Shown here piece by piece: positions 35,702-43,167 of a DNA stretch of 56,845 nt. How positions within the stretch are numbered: the first letter of the stretch is position 1; each line of letters starts with the position of its first letter. Below the pieces are notes generated by a model. The model was given only the letters and a program-made list of their open reading frames with translations, searched no databases and had not been told where the DNA came from. The stretch is from Acidobacteriota bacterium (lineage in GTDB: Bacteria > Acidobacteriota > Vicinamibacteria > Vicinamibacterales > SCN-69-37). Made by a program: the position numbers and the translations under genes. The stretch lies in contig CANIII010000001.1 in assembly GCA_947467605.1 (NCBI GenBank), positions 1 through 56,845 on the forward strand. The letters are read 5' to 3'.

Positions 35702-37735
35702 ATGCCGAAGTGGCGCGAGGCGCCGTCGCAGGTGCGGCCGATGCTGGCGTCGACCGACCAACCGCCGGTGTCGCAGCACGGGCTGATCTACGAGCCGAAG
35801 TACGACGGCATCCGCGCGCTCGTCGACATGAACCCGACCGCGGCCGGCCCCGAGGTCCACATCTACTCGCGCAACGGCAACGACAAGACGCTGCAGTTCC
35901 CGGCGATCGCCGACGCGCTGCGCAAGATCACTGCCAAGCTCGACATGGCGCTGCTCATTGACGGCGAGATCGTCGCGACGAGCCACACCGGCGTGCCACT
36001 CGGATTCCAGCAAATCCAGCACCGCATCAGCCTCACCGGCAAAACAGACATCGCGCGCGCTGAACGCGAGCAACCCGCAGCGCTCCTCGTCTTCGACCTC
36101 CTCCGCGACGGCGACGACGACCTCCGCGGCCAGCCCCTCGCCGCGCGACGCATCGCGCTACAGGAACGACTGGGCAAATACACGAAGCGCAAAGACCTGA
36201 TTCGCCTCTCCGACATCGCGACCGACGACGGCACCGCCATGCTCGCGCGCGCGAAGAAAGAAAACTGGGAAGGCCTGATCGTCAAGGACGGACAGTCGCT
36301 CTATCACAGCGGCCGCCGCACGCCAGCGTGGCGAAAACTGAAGCTGCTTCAGCAACAGGAGTTCGTGGTCGGCGGCTGGACCGAACCACGTCAGTCGCGC
36401 AGCCACTTCGGTTCGATCCTCGTCGGCTACCGCAAAGGCAAAGATCTGATCTTCGGCGGCAGCGTCGGCACCGGGTTCACGCAAGACGAACTCGACCGGC
36501 TTGCCGCCCTCTTCGCAAAGCGCACCGCGACCAAGTCACCCTTCACCAATCGCGTCGTGAGCAACGAAACGCCCCACTGGATCAAGCCCGACCTCATCTG
36601 CGAAGTGAAGTTCATCGAATGGACCGAAGACGGCCACCTCAGACAGCCGGTGTATCTGGGACTCCGGGATGACAAGACACCGACAGAGGTGGTTCGGGAA
36701 TCTCATGCCGTCGTAGGCGGCGGGCTTCAGCCCGCCGCTCCGTCTGCCGGGCGAAAGCCCGGCGGCCACATCTTGGAAAAGCTCGAAGAACTCGAGCGCA
36801 CGAAGCGCGATGGCGAGATTGAGCTCCCCAACGGCGACAAGCTGCGCGTCACAAATCTTGCGAAGGTGTTGTGGCCGAAGCTCAGCGCCACCAAGGGGGA
36901 GCTGCTTCGCTACTACACCCAGGTGGCGCCGATGATCTTGCCGGCGATCGACGATCGTCCGCTCGTGATGAAGCGGTCGCCGAATGGCGTGGAGAAACCG
37001 TACTTCTACCAGCAGCGACATCCCGAGCCGGCGCCAAAGGGCGTGCGTCGCGAGACCCTCGACGAAGACATCGATCCGATCGAAGACGATGGCAACGGCG
37101 GCCAGCCGCGGTTGATCGGCGGATCGCTGACGACGCTGCTCTACATGTCGCAGCTCGCGGCGATTTCGCAGGACCCGTGGTTCTCGCGTGTGTCGGATCC
37201 GCTGCACATGGACTACGCAGCCATCGATCTGGATCCGGGCGACGACGCGCGGTTCAGTGATGTGGTGGATGTGGCGCGCTGGGTGCACGATGAACTCGAG
37301 CGACTGCACATTCCCGCCGTGCCAAAGACGTCGGGATCGAGCGGCCTGCACATCTATATTCCACTGCCGAAAGAGACGTCATACGAGACCGGGCAACTGC
37401 TCTGCCATTTGGTGGCGACGCTGGTGACGGCGAAGCATCCGAAGGTCGCGACGATTGAACGCATGGTGCGCAAGCGCGCGCGCGCCGCCATCTACGTGGA
37501 CTATCTGCAGAACATCATCGGCAAGACGCTCGCTACGGCTTACTCGGCTCGCGCGAGCGACTACGCCGGCGTGTCAACGCCGCTGCGGTGGAGTGAAGTG
37601 ACACGTCAGTTGGACCCACGCGACTTCACGATTCGCACCGCTCCGGCGCGATTTGCGGAGGTCGGCGATCTCTGGAAGCCGCTGCGCACGCTGAAGCCGG
37701 TCAACATCCCGCGCGTCCTGGCCGCATTGAAATGA
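35702..37735 (+). CDS. ligD: ATP-dependent DNA ligase D (ligase-polymerase fusion)
   Basis: A 677-aa NHEJ enzyme with ligase first and polymerase second; the phosphoesterase domain of some LigDs is absent. Ligase domain: EPKYDGIRA with the adenylated Lys33, motif III-like ALLIDGEIV, motif IV ENWEGLIVKD, motif V RTPAWRKLKLLQQQEFVVGG, and an OB-fold with FIEWTEDGHLRQPVYLGLRD. Linker (~338-360) is encoded by a REP-like double hairpin. Primase-polymerase domain: LRVTNLAKVLWPK, DDRPLVMKRSPNG, catalytic DLD (509-511) in AAIDLDPGDD, and KTSGSSGLHIYIPL. Seals and fills ends held by Ku. Stop overlaps gluQ (ATGA). Confidence 0.96.
   Translation: MPKWREAPSQVRPMLASTDQPPVSQHGLIYEPKYDGIRALVDMNPTAAGPEVHIYSRNGNDKTLQFPAIADALRKITAKLDMALLIDGEIVATSHTGVPLGFQQIQHRISLTGKTDIARAEREQPAALLVFDLLRDGDDDLRGQPLAARRIALQERLGKYTKRKDLIRLSDIATDDGTAMLARAKKENWEGLIVKDGQSLYHSGRRTPAWRKLKLLQQQEFVVGGWTEPRQSRSHFGSILVGYRKGKDLIFGGSVGTGFTQDELDRLAALFAKRTATKSPFTNRVVSNETPHWIKPDLICEVKFIEWTEDGHLRQPVYLGLRDDKTPTEVVRESHAVVGGGLQPAAPSAGRKPGGHILEKLEELERTKRDGEIELPNGDKLRVTNLAKVLWPKLSATKGELLRYYTQVAPMILPAIDDRPLVMKRSPNGVEKPYFYQQRHPEPAPKGVRRETLDEDIDPIEDDGNGGQPRLIGGSLTTLLYMSQLAAISQDPWFSRVSDPLHMDYAAIDLDPGDDARFSDVVDVARWVHDELERLHIPAVPKTSGSSGLHIYIPLPKETSYETGQLLCHLVATLVTAKHPKVATIERMVRKRARAAIYVDYLQNIIGKTLATAYSARASDYAGVSTPLRWSEVTRQLDPRDFTIRTAPARFAEVGDLWKPLRTLKPVNIPRVLAALK
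36715..36765 (+). repeat. REP-like double hairpin inside the ligD linker
   Basis: GCGGCGGGC/GCCCGCCGC with TTCA loop, 7 nt later GCCGGGC/GCCCGGC with GAAA loop. In frame it encodes VVGGGLQPAAPSAGRKPGGH, a sequence unlike any LigD domain, exactly between ligase and polymerase. The hairpin style matches intergenic hairpins elsewhere in the window. Confidence 0.75.
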
Positions 37736-38499
37736 GCGGCATCGTCACGCGCTTTGCGCCGGCGCCGACGGGGTTTCTGCATCTCGGCCATGTGCGCAAC
37801 GCGCTGTGCGTCTGGACGTATGCGCGCACACACAACGGCCGCGTGCTGCTGCGCATCGAGGATCACGACCGTCAGCGCTCGCGACAGGATTTCGAGACGG
37901 CGATTCTGGAGGACCTCGACTGGCTCGGCTTTGTGCCGGATGAGAGGGTGCCGCGACAGAGCGAGCGCGGTGACGCCTACACGCGCGTGCTGGGCGACTT
38001 CCTCCGTCGCGGCCTCGTGTACGGATGCACCTGCACGCGCGCCGATGTGGGTGGCGCGCCGTACGCGAACACCTGCCGTGATCGCGGTATCCCGATCGGG
38101 CTGGACGTGAATCTGCGCATCCGGATTGAGCCGGGCGTCGAGACGTTCACGGATCTGCTGTGCGGCCCACAGTCGCAGAGCCCGGCCGAGCAGTGCGGTG
38201 ATCTCATGATCCGCGACCGGCTCGGCAACTGGACGTATCAGTGGGCGGCCACCATTGATGATTTTCTTCAGGGTGTGACGCACGTCATTCGCGGGATGGA
38301 TCTCATCGACTCCACGGGGCGCCAGATGCGCCTCGCGCGAATGGCCGGCCGCGAGAGACCCGCAACATTCATGCACCATCCGCTCATCATGAAGTCGGCC
38401 ACGCAGAAGCTCAGCAAATCTGACGGCGACACCGGGATTCGGGACCTCCGCGCCAGAGGGCTCACGCCCAGCGACGTGCTCGGCATGGCCGCTTTGTAA
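37732..38499 (+). CDS. gluQ: Glutamyl-Q tRNA(Asp) synthetase
   Basis: A 255-aa truncated glutamyl-tRNA synthetase paralogue that attaches glutamate to queuosine-34 of tRNA-Asp. Rossmann catalytic part only: RFAPAPTGFLHLGHVRNAL (HIGH motif HLGH at 17-20), RIEDHDRQRSRQDFETAILE, zinc-site cysteines in YGCTCTRADVGGAPYANTC, and the KMSKS-class loop KLSKS (226-230). No anticodon-binding domain, as expected for GluQ-RS; at 255 aa it is shorter than the ~300-aa E. coli enzyme. ATGA-coupled to ligD although functionally unrelated. Confidence 0.88.
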   Translation: MSGIVTRFAPAPTGFLHLGHVRNALCVWTYARTHNGRVLLRIEDHDRQRSRQDFETAILEDLDWLGFVPDERVPRQSERGDAYTRVLGDFLRRGLVYGCTCTRADVGGAPYANTCRDRGIPIGLDVNLRIRIEPGVETFTDLLCGPQSQSPAEQCGDLMIRDRLGNWTYQWAATIDDFLQGVTHVIRGMDLIDSTGRQMRLARMAGRERPATFMHHPLIMKSATQKLSKSDGDTGIRDLRARGLTPSDVLGMAAL

Positions 38500-38582
38500 A
38501 GGTTTCGCAAAAGGGCCGGATCGGCCACTTTCGAACACAGCTGACCGCTACGATGGACCGTCACAAGCACGAGACCCGACCT

Positions 38583-40481
38583 ATGAAAACACTTGTCCTC
38601 TCTTTGTTCCTCGCCGTCGCGACAGCGATCGTTGCTGCCGAGCAAATCCAGACCGTGCCGCGCCCGCCTGCCCCGATGGGCGGAGCCCGCGACACGAGCG
38701 CGGCGCCGCAGCCGACCGGCACTGCCGTGCTGTCGGGCACGATTTCATCCGTCGGCGGCGGACGCCCGATGCGACGCGCGTCGGTGCGGCTGCAGAGCAG
38801 CACATCACCCATGTCGCGCTCGACCATGTCGGACGATCAGGGCAACTACGAATTCAAGGATCTGCCGGCCGGCGACTTCACCGTGCGCGCCAGCAAGCCA
38901 GGCTATCTCGAAGCGGTGTACGGACAGAAGAAGCCGGGCAGCGGACGCCCCGGCACGCCGGTGTCACTCAAGGACGCACAGCATCTCGGCAAGATCGATC
39001 TTGCGATTCCTCGAGGCGGCGTCCTGACTGGCACGATCATGGACGACGTCGGTGAGCCGGCGTTCGGCGTGCAAGTGCGTGCGATGCGCTACGCATATCG
39101 CAACGGCGAGCGCTCGCTCGTCAACGCCGGCACGGCCACGACCGATGATCGCGGGATCTACCGGATTCCCACGCTCACACCGGGCGACTACGTCGTGATG
39201 GCGACACCGCGCGAAGACAGCGGGTCATCGATCGATCTGGCGAGCATTGAGCAGCGAGCGACCACATTGGCGATGGGCGGCCGCGCCGGTGGTGGCGCGA
39301 TATTCTCCTCGGAGATCGCATCGCCGTTCGGCGGCAACGCGAACGACACCCCGCCCGCGTCGGGCTACGCGCCCGTGTTTTACCCGAGCACCACCATGGC
39401 GATGTCGGCATCGACGGTCGCACTCGGACCGGCCGAGGAGAAAGTGGGTCTCGACATTCAATTACAGCTCGTGCCGCTCGGCACGATCACCGGCATCGTG
39501 CTCGGCGATCTGCGCGCGGTGCAGGGCACGACGGTCGAGTTGAGCGACAGCAACACCGGGCTGCCCGGCCTCTCGGCGAAGACGACGCGCCCCGGCGCCG
39601 ACGGTCGCTTCACGTTCACCGGCGTGGCGCCGGGTCAATACACCGTCACGGCGAAATCGGGCAACTCCACGTTCGTCACCATGGACAACAGCGGCGGTCA
39701 GGTGCGCATGACGGTGATGACGCAGGGCATCGACACGGGGGGCCGCGGGTCGTCGAGTGGGCCGAGCGGGCCGCCAGCGCCACCACAGTGGGCCAAGGCC
39801 GACGTCGCCGTCGAAGGCCGAGTGAAGAATGAAGTGTCGCTCGCGTTGCAGCCTGGCATGAGCGTCAGCGGTCAGATCAAGTTCGACGGCACCGGCCAGG
39901 CGCCGACCGACTTCTCCACGATGCGCGTGATTCTCGCGTCGACCACACAGGGCAGTGTGCTCAGCGGCTCCGCACTGGGCCAGGTGGATGCCGACGGACA
40001 CTTCCGCGTGTCGGACGTGATGCCGGGCAAGTACAAGATCTCGATTGCGCCGCCGCGCGGCTGGCGCGCAAAGTCGATTGAGATCGAGACGCGCGACGCG
40101 CTCGACTTCCTGCTGGAAGTGAAAGCGAACGAAGACATCGCGAACGCGGTGGCCACATTCACCAACAAACCGGCGGAAGTGACCGGTACGCTGCAAGACT
40201 CGTCGGGCAAACCGACGAGTGACTACACCATCATTCTTTTCTCGGCCGACCAGCGATTCTGGACGCCGCAGTCCCGCCGCATTCTCTCAACGCGGCCATC
40301 GACCGACGGCAAGTTCAGCTTCCGTGATCTGCCGGCCGGCGACTACAAGCTCATCGCGCTCGACGACGCGGAGCCGGATAGCTGGTTTGATCTGAACTTC
40401 TTGCGCCAGACCCTCGGTCCCGCGATGTCGGTCGCGGTTGTCGAGGGCGAGAAGAAGACGCAGGACATTAGGGTCAAGTAG
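38583..40481 (+). CDS. Secreted carboxypeptidase-regulatory-like protein
   Basis: A 632-aa exported protein; the ATG giving signal peptide MKTLVLSLFLAVATAIVAAE is chosen over one ten codons upstream. It consists of at least four CarboxypepD_reg/SdrD B-like beta-sandwich repeats, recognisable by their ends: DDQGNYEFKDLPAGDFTVRA, TDDRGIYRIPTLTPGDYVVM, GADGRFTFTGVAPGQYTVTA, VDADGHFRVSDVMPGKYKIS and STDGKFSFRDLPAGDYKLIA. Such proteins are abundant in Acidobacteriota, probably as surface carbohydrate- or protein-binding scaffolds. Stands alone. Confidence 0.83.
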   Translation: MKTLVLSLFLAVATAIVAAEQIQTVPRPPAPMGGARDTSAAPQPTGTAVLSGTISSVGGGRPMRRASVRLQSSTSPMSRSTMSDDQGNYEFKDLPAGDFTVRASKPGYLEAVYGQKKPGSGRPGTPVSLKDAQHLGKIDLAIPRGGVLTGTIMDDVGEPAFGVQVRAMRYAYRNGERSLVNAGTATTDDRGIYRIPTLTPGDYVVMATPREDSGSSIDLASIEQRATTLAMGGRAGGGAIFSSEIASPFGGNANDTPPASGYAPVFYPSTTMAMSASTVALGPAEEKVGLDIQLQLVPLGTITGIVLGDLRAVQGTTVELSDSNTGLPGLSAKTTRPGADGRFTFTGVAPGQYTVTAKSGNSTFVTMDNSGGQVRMTVMTQGIDTGGRGSSSGPSGPPAPPQWAKADVAVEGRVKNEVSLALQPGMSVSGQIKFDGTGQAPTDFSTMRVILASTTQGSVLSGSALGQVDADGHFRVSDVMPGKYKISIAPPRGWRAKSIEIETRDALDFLLEVKANEDIANAVATFTNKPAEVTGTLQDSSGKPTSDYTIILFSADQRFWTPQSRRILSTRPSTDGKFSFRDLPAGDYKLIALDDAEPDSWFDLNFLRQTLGPAMSVAVVEGEKKTQDIRVK

Positions 40482-40507
40482 CTCGACATACGTAGCCGAC
40501 GGCCTTG

Positions 40508-41284
40508 TCACTGCCACATCCCGACGACGGCTGTGATCTTCCCATCAGCCCCGAGCGTAAACACGTTCGTGCCCTGCGCGAGCAACGTGCCCTCGGGGCC
40601 TGGCACCGTCCAGTTCACGAGTGCGGTACCGAGGCAATGGCGAGCGTCGCCCTCGCGGCGCAGTGTCATGCCGGGCATGAACTTCTGCGCAGCGCCGGCG
40701 TGGAGTGTGACCTCCTCCACGCCCTCGAGCATGCTGTATCGATCGCCGAATCGCACGTCGCTCACCGCAATCGCCTCAAACGCCGCATGCCTCTTCGCAT
40801 CGTCGGGTTCGGCCCACGCAGCGAACCACGCGTCGGCCAGTTGCGCGGCGTTGGCGTGCAGTTCGTTCGATACCAGATTCGCGAACACCGACAACTGATA
40901 ACGCCATCCCTGGATGTGCTGATCGCGCGCGGCCTCGTCGGCGAGTTCGTGTGTGAGCGTGAGGCGCGTGCCTGCGGCTTCGTTGGCCAAGGTGATCGTG
41001 ACGAGCGACTCGCCCGGTCCCACCGGCTGACCGGACGCGTAGCCGTAGGTGAAGACGATGCGATGGGGGGCGCTGATCTCGACCACTTCGCCGGAGGCTT
41101 CAACGGCGTTGGGATAGCGGACGTAGACCCTGCCGCCCGGTCGCGGATCGATCGTGGAGCCGGCGCCCCACCACGAGGACCAGCGGGCACTGTCCTGGAA
41201 GAAGGCGAAGACGGTGTCGGGCTTCGCGAGAATAAAGACGGAACGATCGAGTCTGTTTTCCAAACGGGGTGGCAGTGACGACAT
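40508..41284 (-). CDS. SRPBCC (AHSA1-type) protein with SnoaL-like C-terminal domain
   Basis: A 258-aa cytosolic protein. The ATG three bases after the ArsR-type gene ends is used. N-terminal START/AHSA1 hydrophobic-cavity domain (RLDRSVFILAKPDTVFAFFQ, WSSWWGAGSTIDPRPGGRVY, VEISAPHRIVFTYGYASG, RLTLTHELADEAARDQHIQG). The C-terminal half looks SnoaL-like (ADAWFAAWAEPDDAKRHAAF, VEEVTLHAGAAQKFMPGMTL, FTLGADGKITAVVGMWQ). Paired with ArsR-type regulator, a very common gene pair of unknown physiological ligand. Confidence 0.87.
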   Translation of the reverse strand: MSSLPPRLENRLDRSVFILAKPDTVFAFFQDSARWSSWWGAGSTIDPRPGGRVYVRYPNAVEASGEVVEISAPHRIVFTYGYASGQPVGPGESLVTITLANEAAGTRLTLTHELADEAARDQHIQGWRYQLSVFANLVSNELHANAAQLADAWFAAWAEPDDAKRHAAFEAIAVSDVRFGDRYSMLEGVEEVTLHAGAAQKFMPGMTLRREGDARHCLGTALVNWTVPGPEGTLLAQGTNVFTLGADGKITAVVGMWQ

Positions 41285-41286
41285 GG

Positions 41287-41646
41287 TCAGTCCTTCCTTT
41301 TGCCGCGGCGTCGGCGTTGCGGGCGCGGTCCGCGGCGGGATTCTTCGAGTTCGGCAGCGAGTTTGAGATTCCACAGCGCGTCGTTCCACATGTGCTCGAG
41401 CGCGGCGGCGACCGGTGCGAGCGCATCCTTGCGCGCGCGGTAGTAGCGGAATTGCTTGGCGCGCCGGCATTCGACGAGCCCGGCGTCGCTGAGTGATTTC
41501 AGCTGCAGCGAGATGGCGCCGAAGGTCACGTCGGGCATCGCGGCGTGAATGTCGCCGGCGGAGCATTCCTCGTCCCAGACGAGTCGCAGAATTTCGCGTC
41601 GCCGGGGCGAGGCGAGGGCGACCAGCGCGGTCGTGGGCAACGGCAC
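41287..41646 (-). CDS. ArsR-family winged-helix repressor
   Basis: A 119-aa regulator: LVALASPRRREILRLVWDEE, CSAGDIHAAMPDVTFGAISLQLKSL recognition helix, DAGLVECRRAKQFRYYRARK wing. No Cys metal motif beyond one cysteine, so it is the SRPBCC-linked type rather than a metal sensor. Highly basic C-terminus (RRGPRPQRRRRGKRKD). Two bases separate it from the SRPBCC gene; it likely represses its own operon through the palindrome just upstream. Confidence 0.9.
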   Translation of the reverse strand: MPLPTTALVALASPRRREILRLVWDEECSAGDIHAAMPDVTFGAISLQLKSLSDAGLVECRRAKQFRYYRARKDALAPVAAALEHMWNDALWNLKLAAELEESRRGPRPQRRRRGKRKD

Positions 41647-41654
41647 TGCCGCAA

Positions 41655-41670
41655 TTTAGTCAAAACTAAA
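41655..41670 (-). promoter_or_regulatory. Candidate ArsR-type operator
   Basis: TTTAGT-CAAA-ACTAAA palindrome in an A/T-rich pocket 8 bases upstream of the ArsR ATG, where it would cover the ribosome-binding site or promoter. Palindromes of this TAGT/ACTA type are usual in ArsR-SRPBCC operons. Confidence 0.55.
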
Positions 41671-41756
41671 ATACAAATCAACGCCGAAAACCTTCACGGT
41701 TGTTGGTTTTGGCTCTTGGCTCCCAGCGTTTCAGTACGTTAAGCTAATCGTCTTGT

Positions 41757-41833
41757 GCGCCCGTAGCTCAGCTGGATAGAGCGCCGGGCTTCGAACCCGT
41801 AGGTCGGAGGTTCGAATCCTCCCGGGCGCACCA
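41757..41833 (+). tRNA. tRNA-Arg (anticodon TCG)
   Basis: Acceptor GCGCCCG/CGGGCGC, D-arm GCTCAGCTGGATAGAGC, anticodon loop CTTCGAA, T-arm GGAGGTTCGAATCCTCC, discriminator A, encoded CCA. The 27-43 pair is mismatched as in its neighbour. Confidence 0.94.
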
Positions 41834-41840
41834 GTACTGC

Positions 41841-41875
41841 AAGTTGGAAGTGGAAAGATAGAAGTTGGAAGTTTG
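41841..41875 (+). repeat. AAGTKGR heptad array (forward), 3' of tRNA-Arg(TCG)
   Basis: Five heptads (AAGTTGG, AAGTGGA, AAGATAG, AAGTTGG, AAGTTTG) beginning eight bases after the tRNA end, in the spacer between two tRNA-Arg genes. Confidence 0.72.
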
Positions 41876-41898
41876 GGTTTTTGGAAGAAATGAATAGC

Positions 41899-41975
41899 GC
41901 GCCCGTAGCTCAGCTGGATAGAGCGCTGGCCTCCGGAGCCAAAGGTCGGAGGTTCGAATCCTCCCGGGCGCACCA
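41899..41975 (+). tRNA. tRNA-Arg (anticodon CCG)
   Basis: Same acceptor and T-arm as the preceding tRNA-Arg; anticodon stem TGGC/GCCA around CTCCGGA, discriminator A, encoded CCA. Clearly a duplicated and diverged neighbour. Confidence 0.94.
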
Positions 41976-41999
41976 CAGCACTTCCCCACCGTTTCTCGT

Positions 42000-42075
42000 G
42001 GGCCCGTAGCTCAATTGGTAGAGCAGCAGACTCTTAATCTGTTGGTTCTCGGTTCGATTCCGAGCGGGCTCACCA
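42000..42075 (+). tRNA. tRNA-Lys (anticodon CTT)
   Basis: Acceptor GGGCCCG/CGGGCTC, D-arm GCTCAATTGGTAGAGC, anticodon stem GCAGA/TCTGT around CTCTTAA, T-arm CTCGGTTCGATTCCGAG, discriminator A, encoded CCA. Two 3'-half relics of a tRNA-Lys with a different T-stem lie downstream. Confidence 0.94.
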
Positions 42076-42166
42076 CAATTTCCTTAGCAAAACCATCGAA
42101 TCACGCACCGGCAGAGGCCTTAGGCCCTTGTCATGACCCCTAGCGTGACCCCAATCGTGTCAATGC

Positions 42167-42284
42167 CTCACCAAACCATCTAGGTCGCTTCTCGGATCTG
42201 CTCACGTGGGCAGCAGGCGCTTTGTTCGGCATTGGGGTGATATTGACCGTCTGGTTCTCGATCCTCAGCATCCCATCACACTGA
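42167..42284 (+). pseudogene. 3' fragment of the 45.9-kb membrane-protein gene
   Basis: Reads SPNHLGRFSDLLTWAAGALF followed by GIGVILTVWFSILSIPSH and a stop, matching the last ~37 residues of the intact gene that ends at 46382. The first ~110 codons are missing. Confidence 0.8.
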
Positions 42285-42431
42285 ACGACATGCCAATCAC
42301 CCCCCCCCGATGTGAGCGACCCCAGTTTCGACCCCAGCGCAGGCCGGACCAGCTCGCTTCAGACGAACCCTGTTGACCGGCTGCGTCGGAACGAGGAACC
42401 ACCGCGAACCCCGCCGAACGTCCCTCGTCGG

Positions 42432-42477
42432 ACTCTTAATCTGTTGGTTGAAGGTTCGATTCCTTCCGGGCTCACCA
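42432..42477 (+). other. tRNA-Lys 3'-half relic (left)
   Basis: 46 nt from the anticodon loop to CCA: ACTCTTAATCTG, GAAGG/CCTTC T-stem, CGGGCTC acceptor half, ACCA. The 5' half is absent. The T-stem differs from the intact tRNA-Lys at 42.0 kb, so it derives from another tRNA-Lys gene. Anticodon-loop-to-3'-end segments are the usual attachment cores of tyrosine-recombinase islands. Confidence 0.8.
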
Positions 42478-42547
42478 TCTCCTCGCAAGTCACTCGCTCC
42501 GCCGTCGCTTCGGATGGCGAGCCGCGCATTCCCGCACGACCAGTAAC

Positions 42548-43093
42548 ATGGATCCCATGTTCATCGTCTTCGACATCGACGGCGTCCTCGCCGATTTCGA
42601 TGGCGGCTTCATCCGTGCCTGGCGGCAGCGCTTTCCTGACCATCCGCCGATTCCGTCTGCTGAACGGCGGAACTTCTCCCTGCTCGACGACTACCCTCCC
42701 GACCAGATGACGATGGTGCAGGAGATCTATCACGCGAAAGGTTTCTTCAGAGATCTCGAGGAGATTCCTGGCGCGATCGCTGCGGTGCACGCGCTGCTCG
42801 CGATGGGCCACGACGTGCGGCTCTGCAGCGCACCGCTCACACGCTACGTGCACTGCGTGCCCGAGAAATATGAATGGGTCGAGCAGCATCTCGGCGCCGA
42901 TTTCATCCCCCGCCTGATCCTCGCCCGCGACAAGACATGGGTCCACGGTGACGTGCTGGTCGATGACAAGCCCGAAGTGATCGGCTCACGCACGCCGACG
43001 TGGAAGCACGTGCTGTTTGATCAGCCGTACAACCGCAACGTCGCGGAGCCGCGCATGAACTGGTCGAATTGGAAAGACGTGCTCGGGGTATGA
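42548..43093 (+). CDS. 5'(3')-deoxyribonucleotidase (NT5C family), copy 1
   Basis: A 181-aa HAD-superfamily phosphatase that dephosphorylates deoxyribonucleoside monophosphates. FDIDGVLADFDGGF holds the catalytic DxD (Asp9 nucleophile, Asp11); ALLAMGHDVRLCSAPLTRYV is the motif II region and VHGDVLVDDKPEVIGSR motif IV (DD). The helical cap with LDDYPPDQMTMVQEIYHAKG is family-typical. Near-identical to the copy 4,096 bp downstream, same length. Ends in WSNWKDVLGV. Confidence 0.87.
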   Translation: MDPMFIVFDIDGVLADFDGGFIRAWRQRFPDHPPIPSAERRNFSLLDDYPPDQMTMVQEIYHAKGFFRDLEEIPGAIAAVHALLAMGHDVRLCSAPLTRYVHCVPEKYEWVEQHLGADFIPRLILARDKTWVHGDVLVDDKPEVIGSRTPTWKHVLFDQPYNRNVAEPRMNWSNWKDVLGV

Positions 43094-43167
43094 AAAAGTC
43101 CCTGCGCCACAGACTCGCTCCGGGTGTATAAAGAAACGTCCTCACACTCTTTCCGCGCGAGGCATTT

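Larger units (their letters stand above)
42167..43093 (+). repeat. Left copy of a ~925-bp direct repeat
   Basis: Matches 46265-47189 almost throughout, with scattered substitutions and two net indel bases. It contains the 3' end of a membrane-protein gene, a tRNA-Lys 3' relic and a complete 5'-deoxyribonucleotidase gene. Similarity starts inside the membrane-protein gene (CTCACCAAACCATCTAGG) and ends at the nucleotidase stop codon. The 91 bases between tRNA-Lys and this repeat show no gene. Confidence 0.9.

Noticed and set aside
42299..42309. C homopolymer as a phase-variation tract
   Set aside because: It lies in the non-coding part of the left repeat and no promoter or frame depends on it visibly.
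42432..42477. Relic as a functional tRNA-Lys
   Set aside because: Only the anticodon-to-CCA half is present; no acceptor 5' strand or D-arm precedes it.
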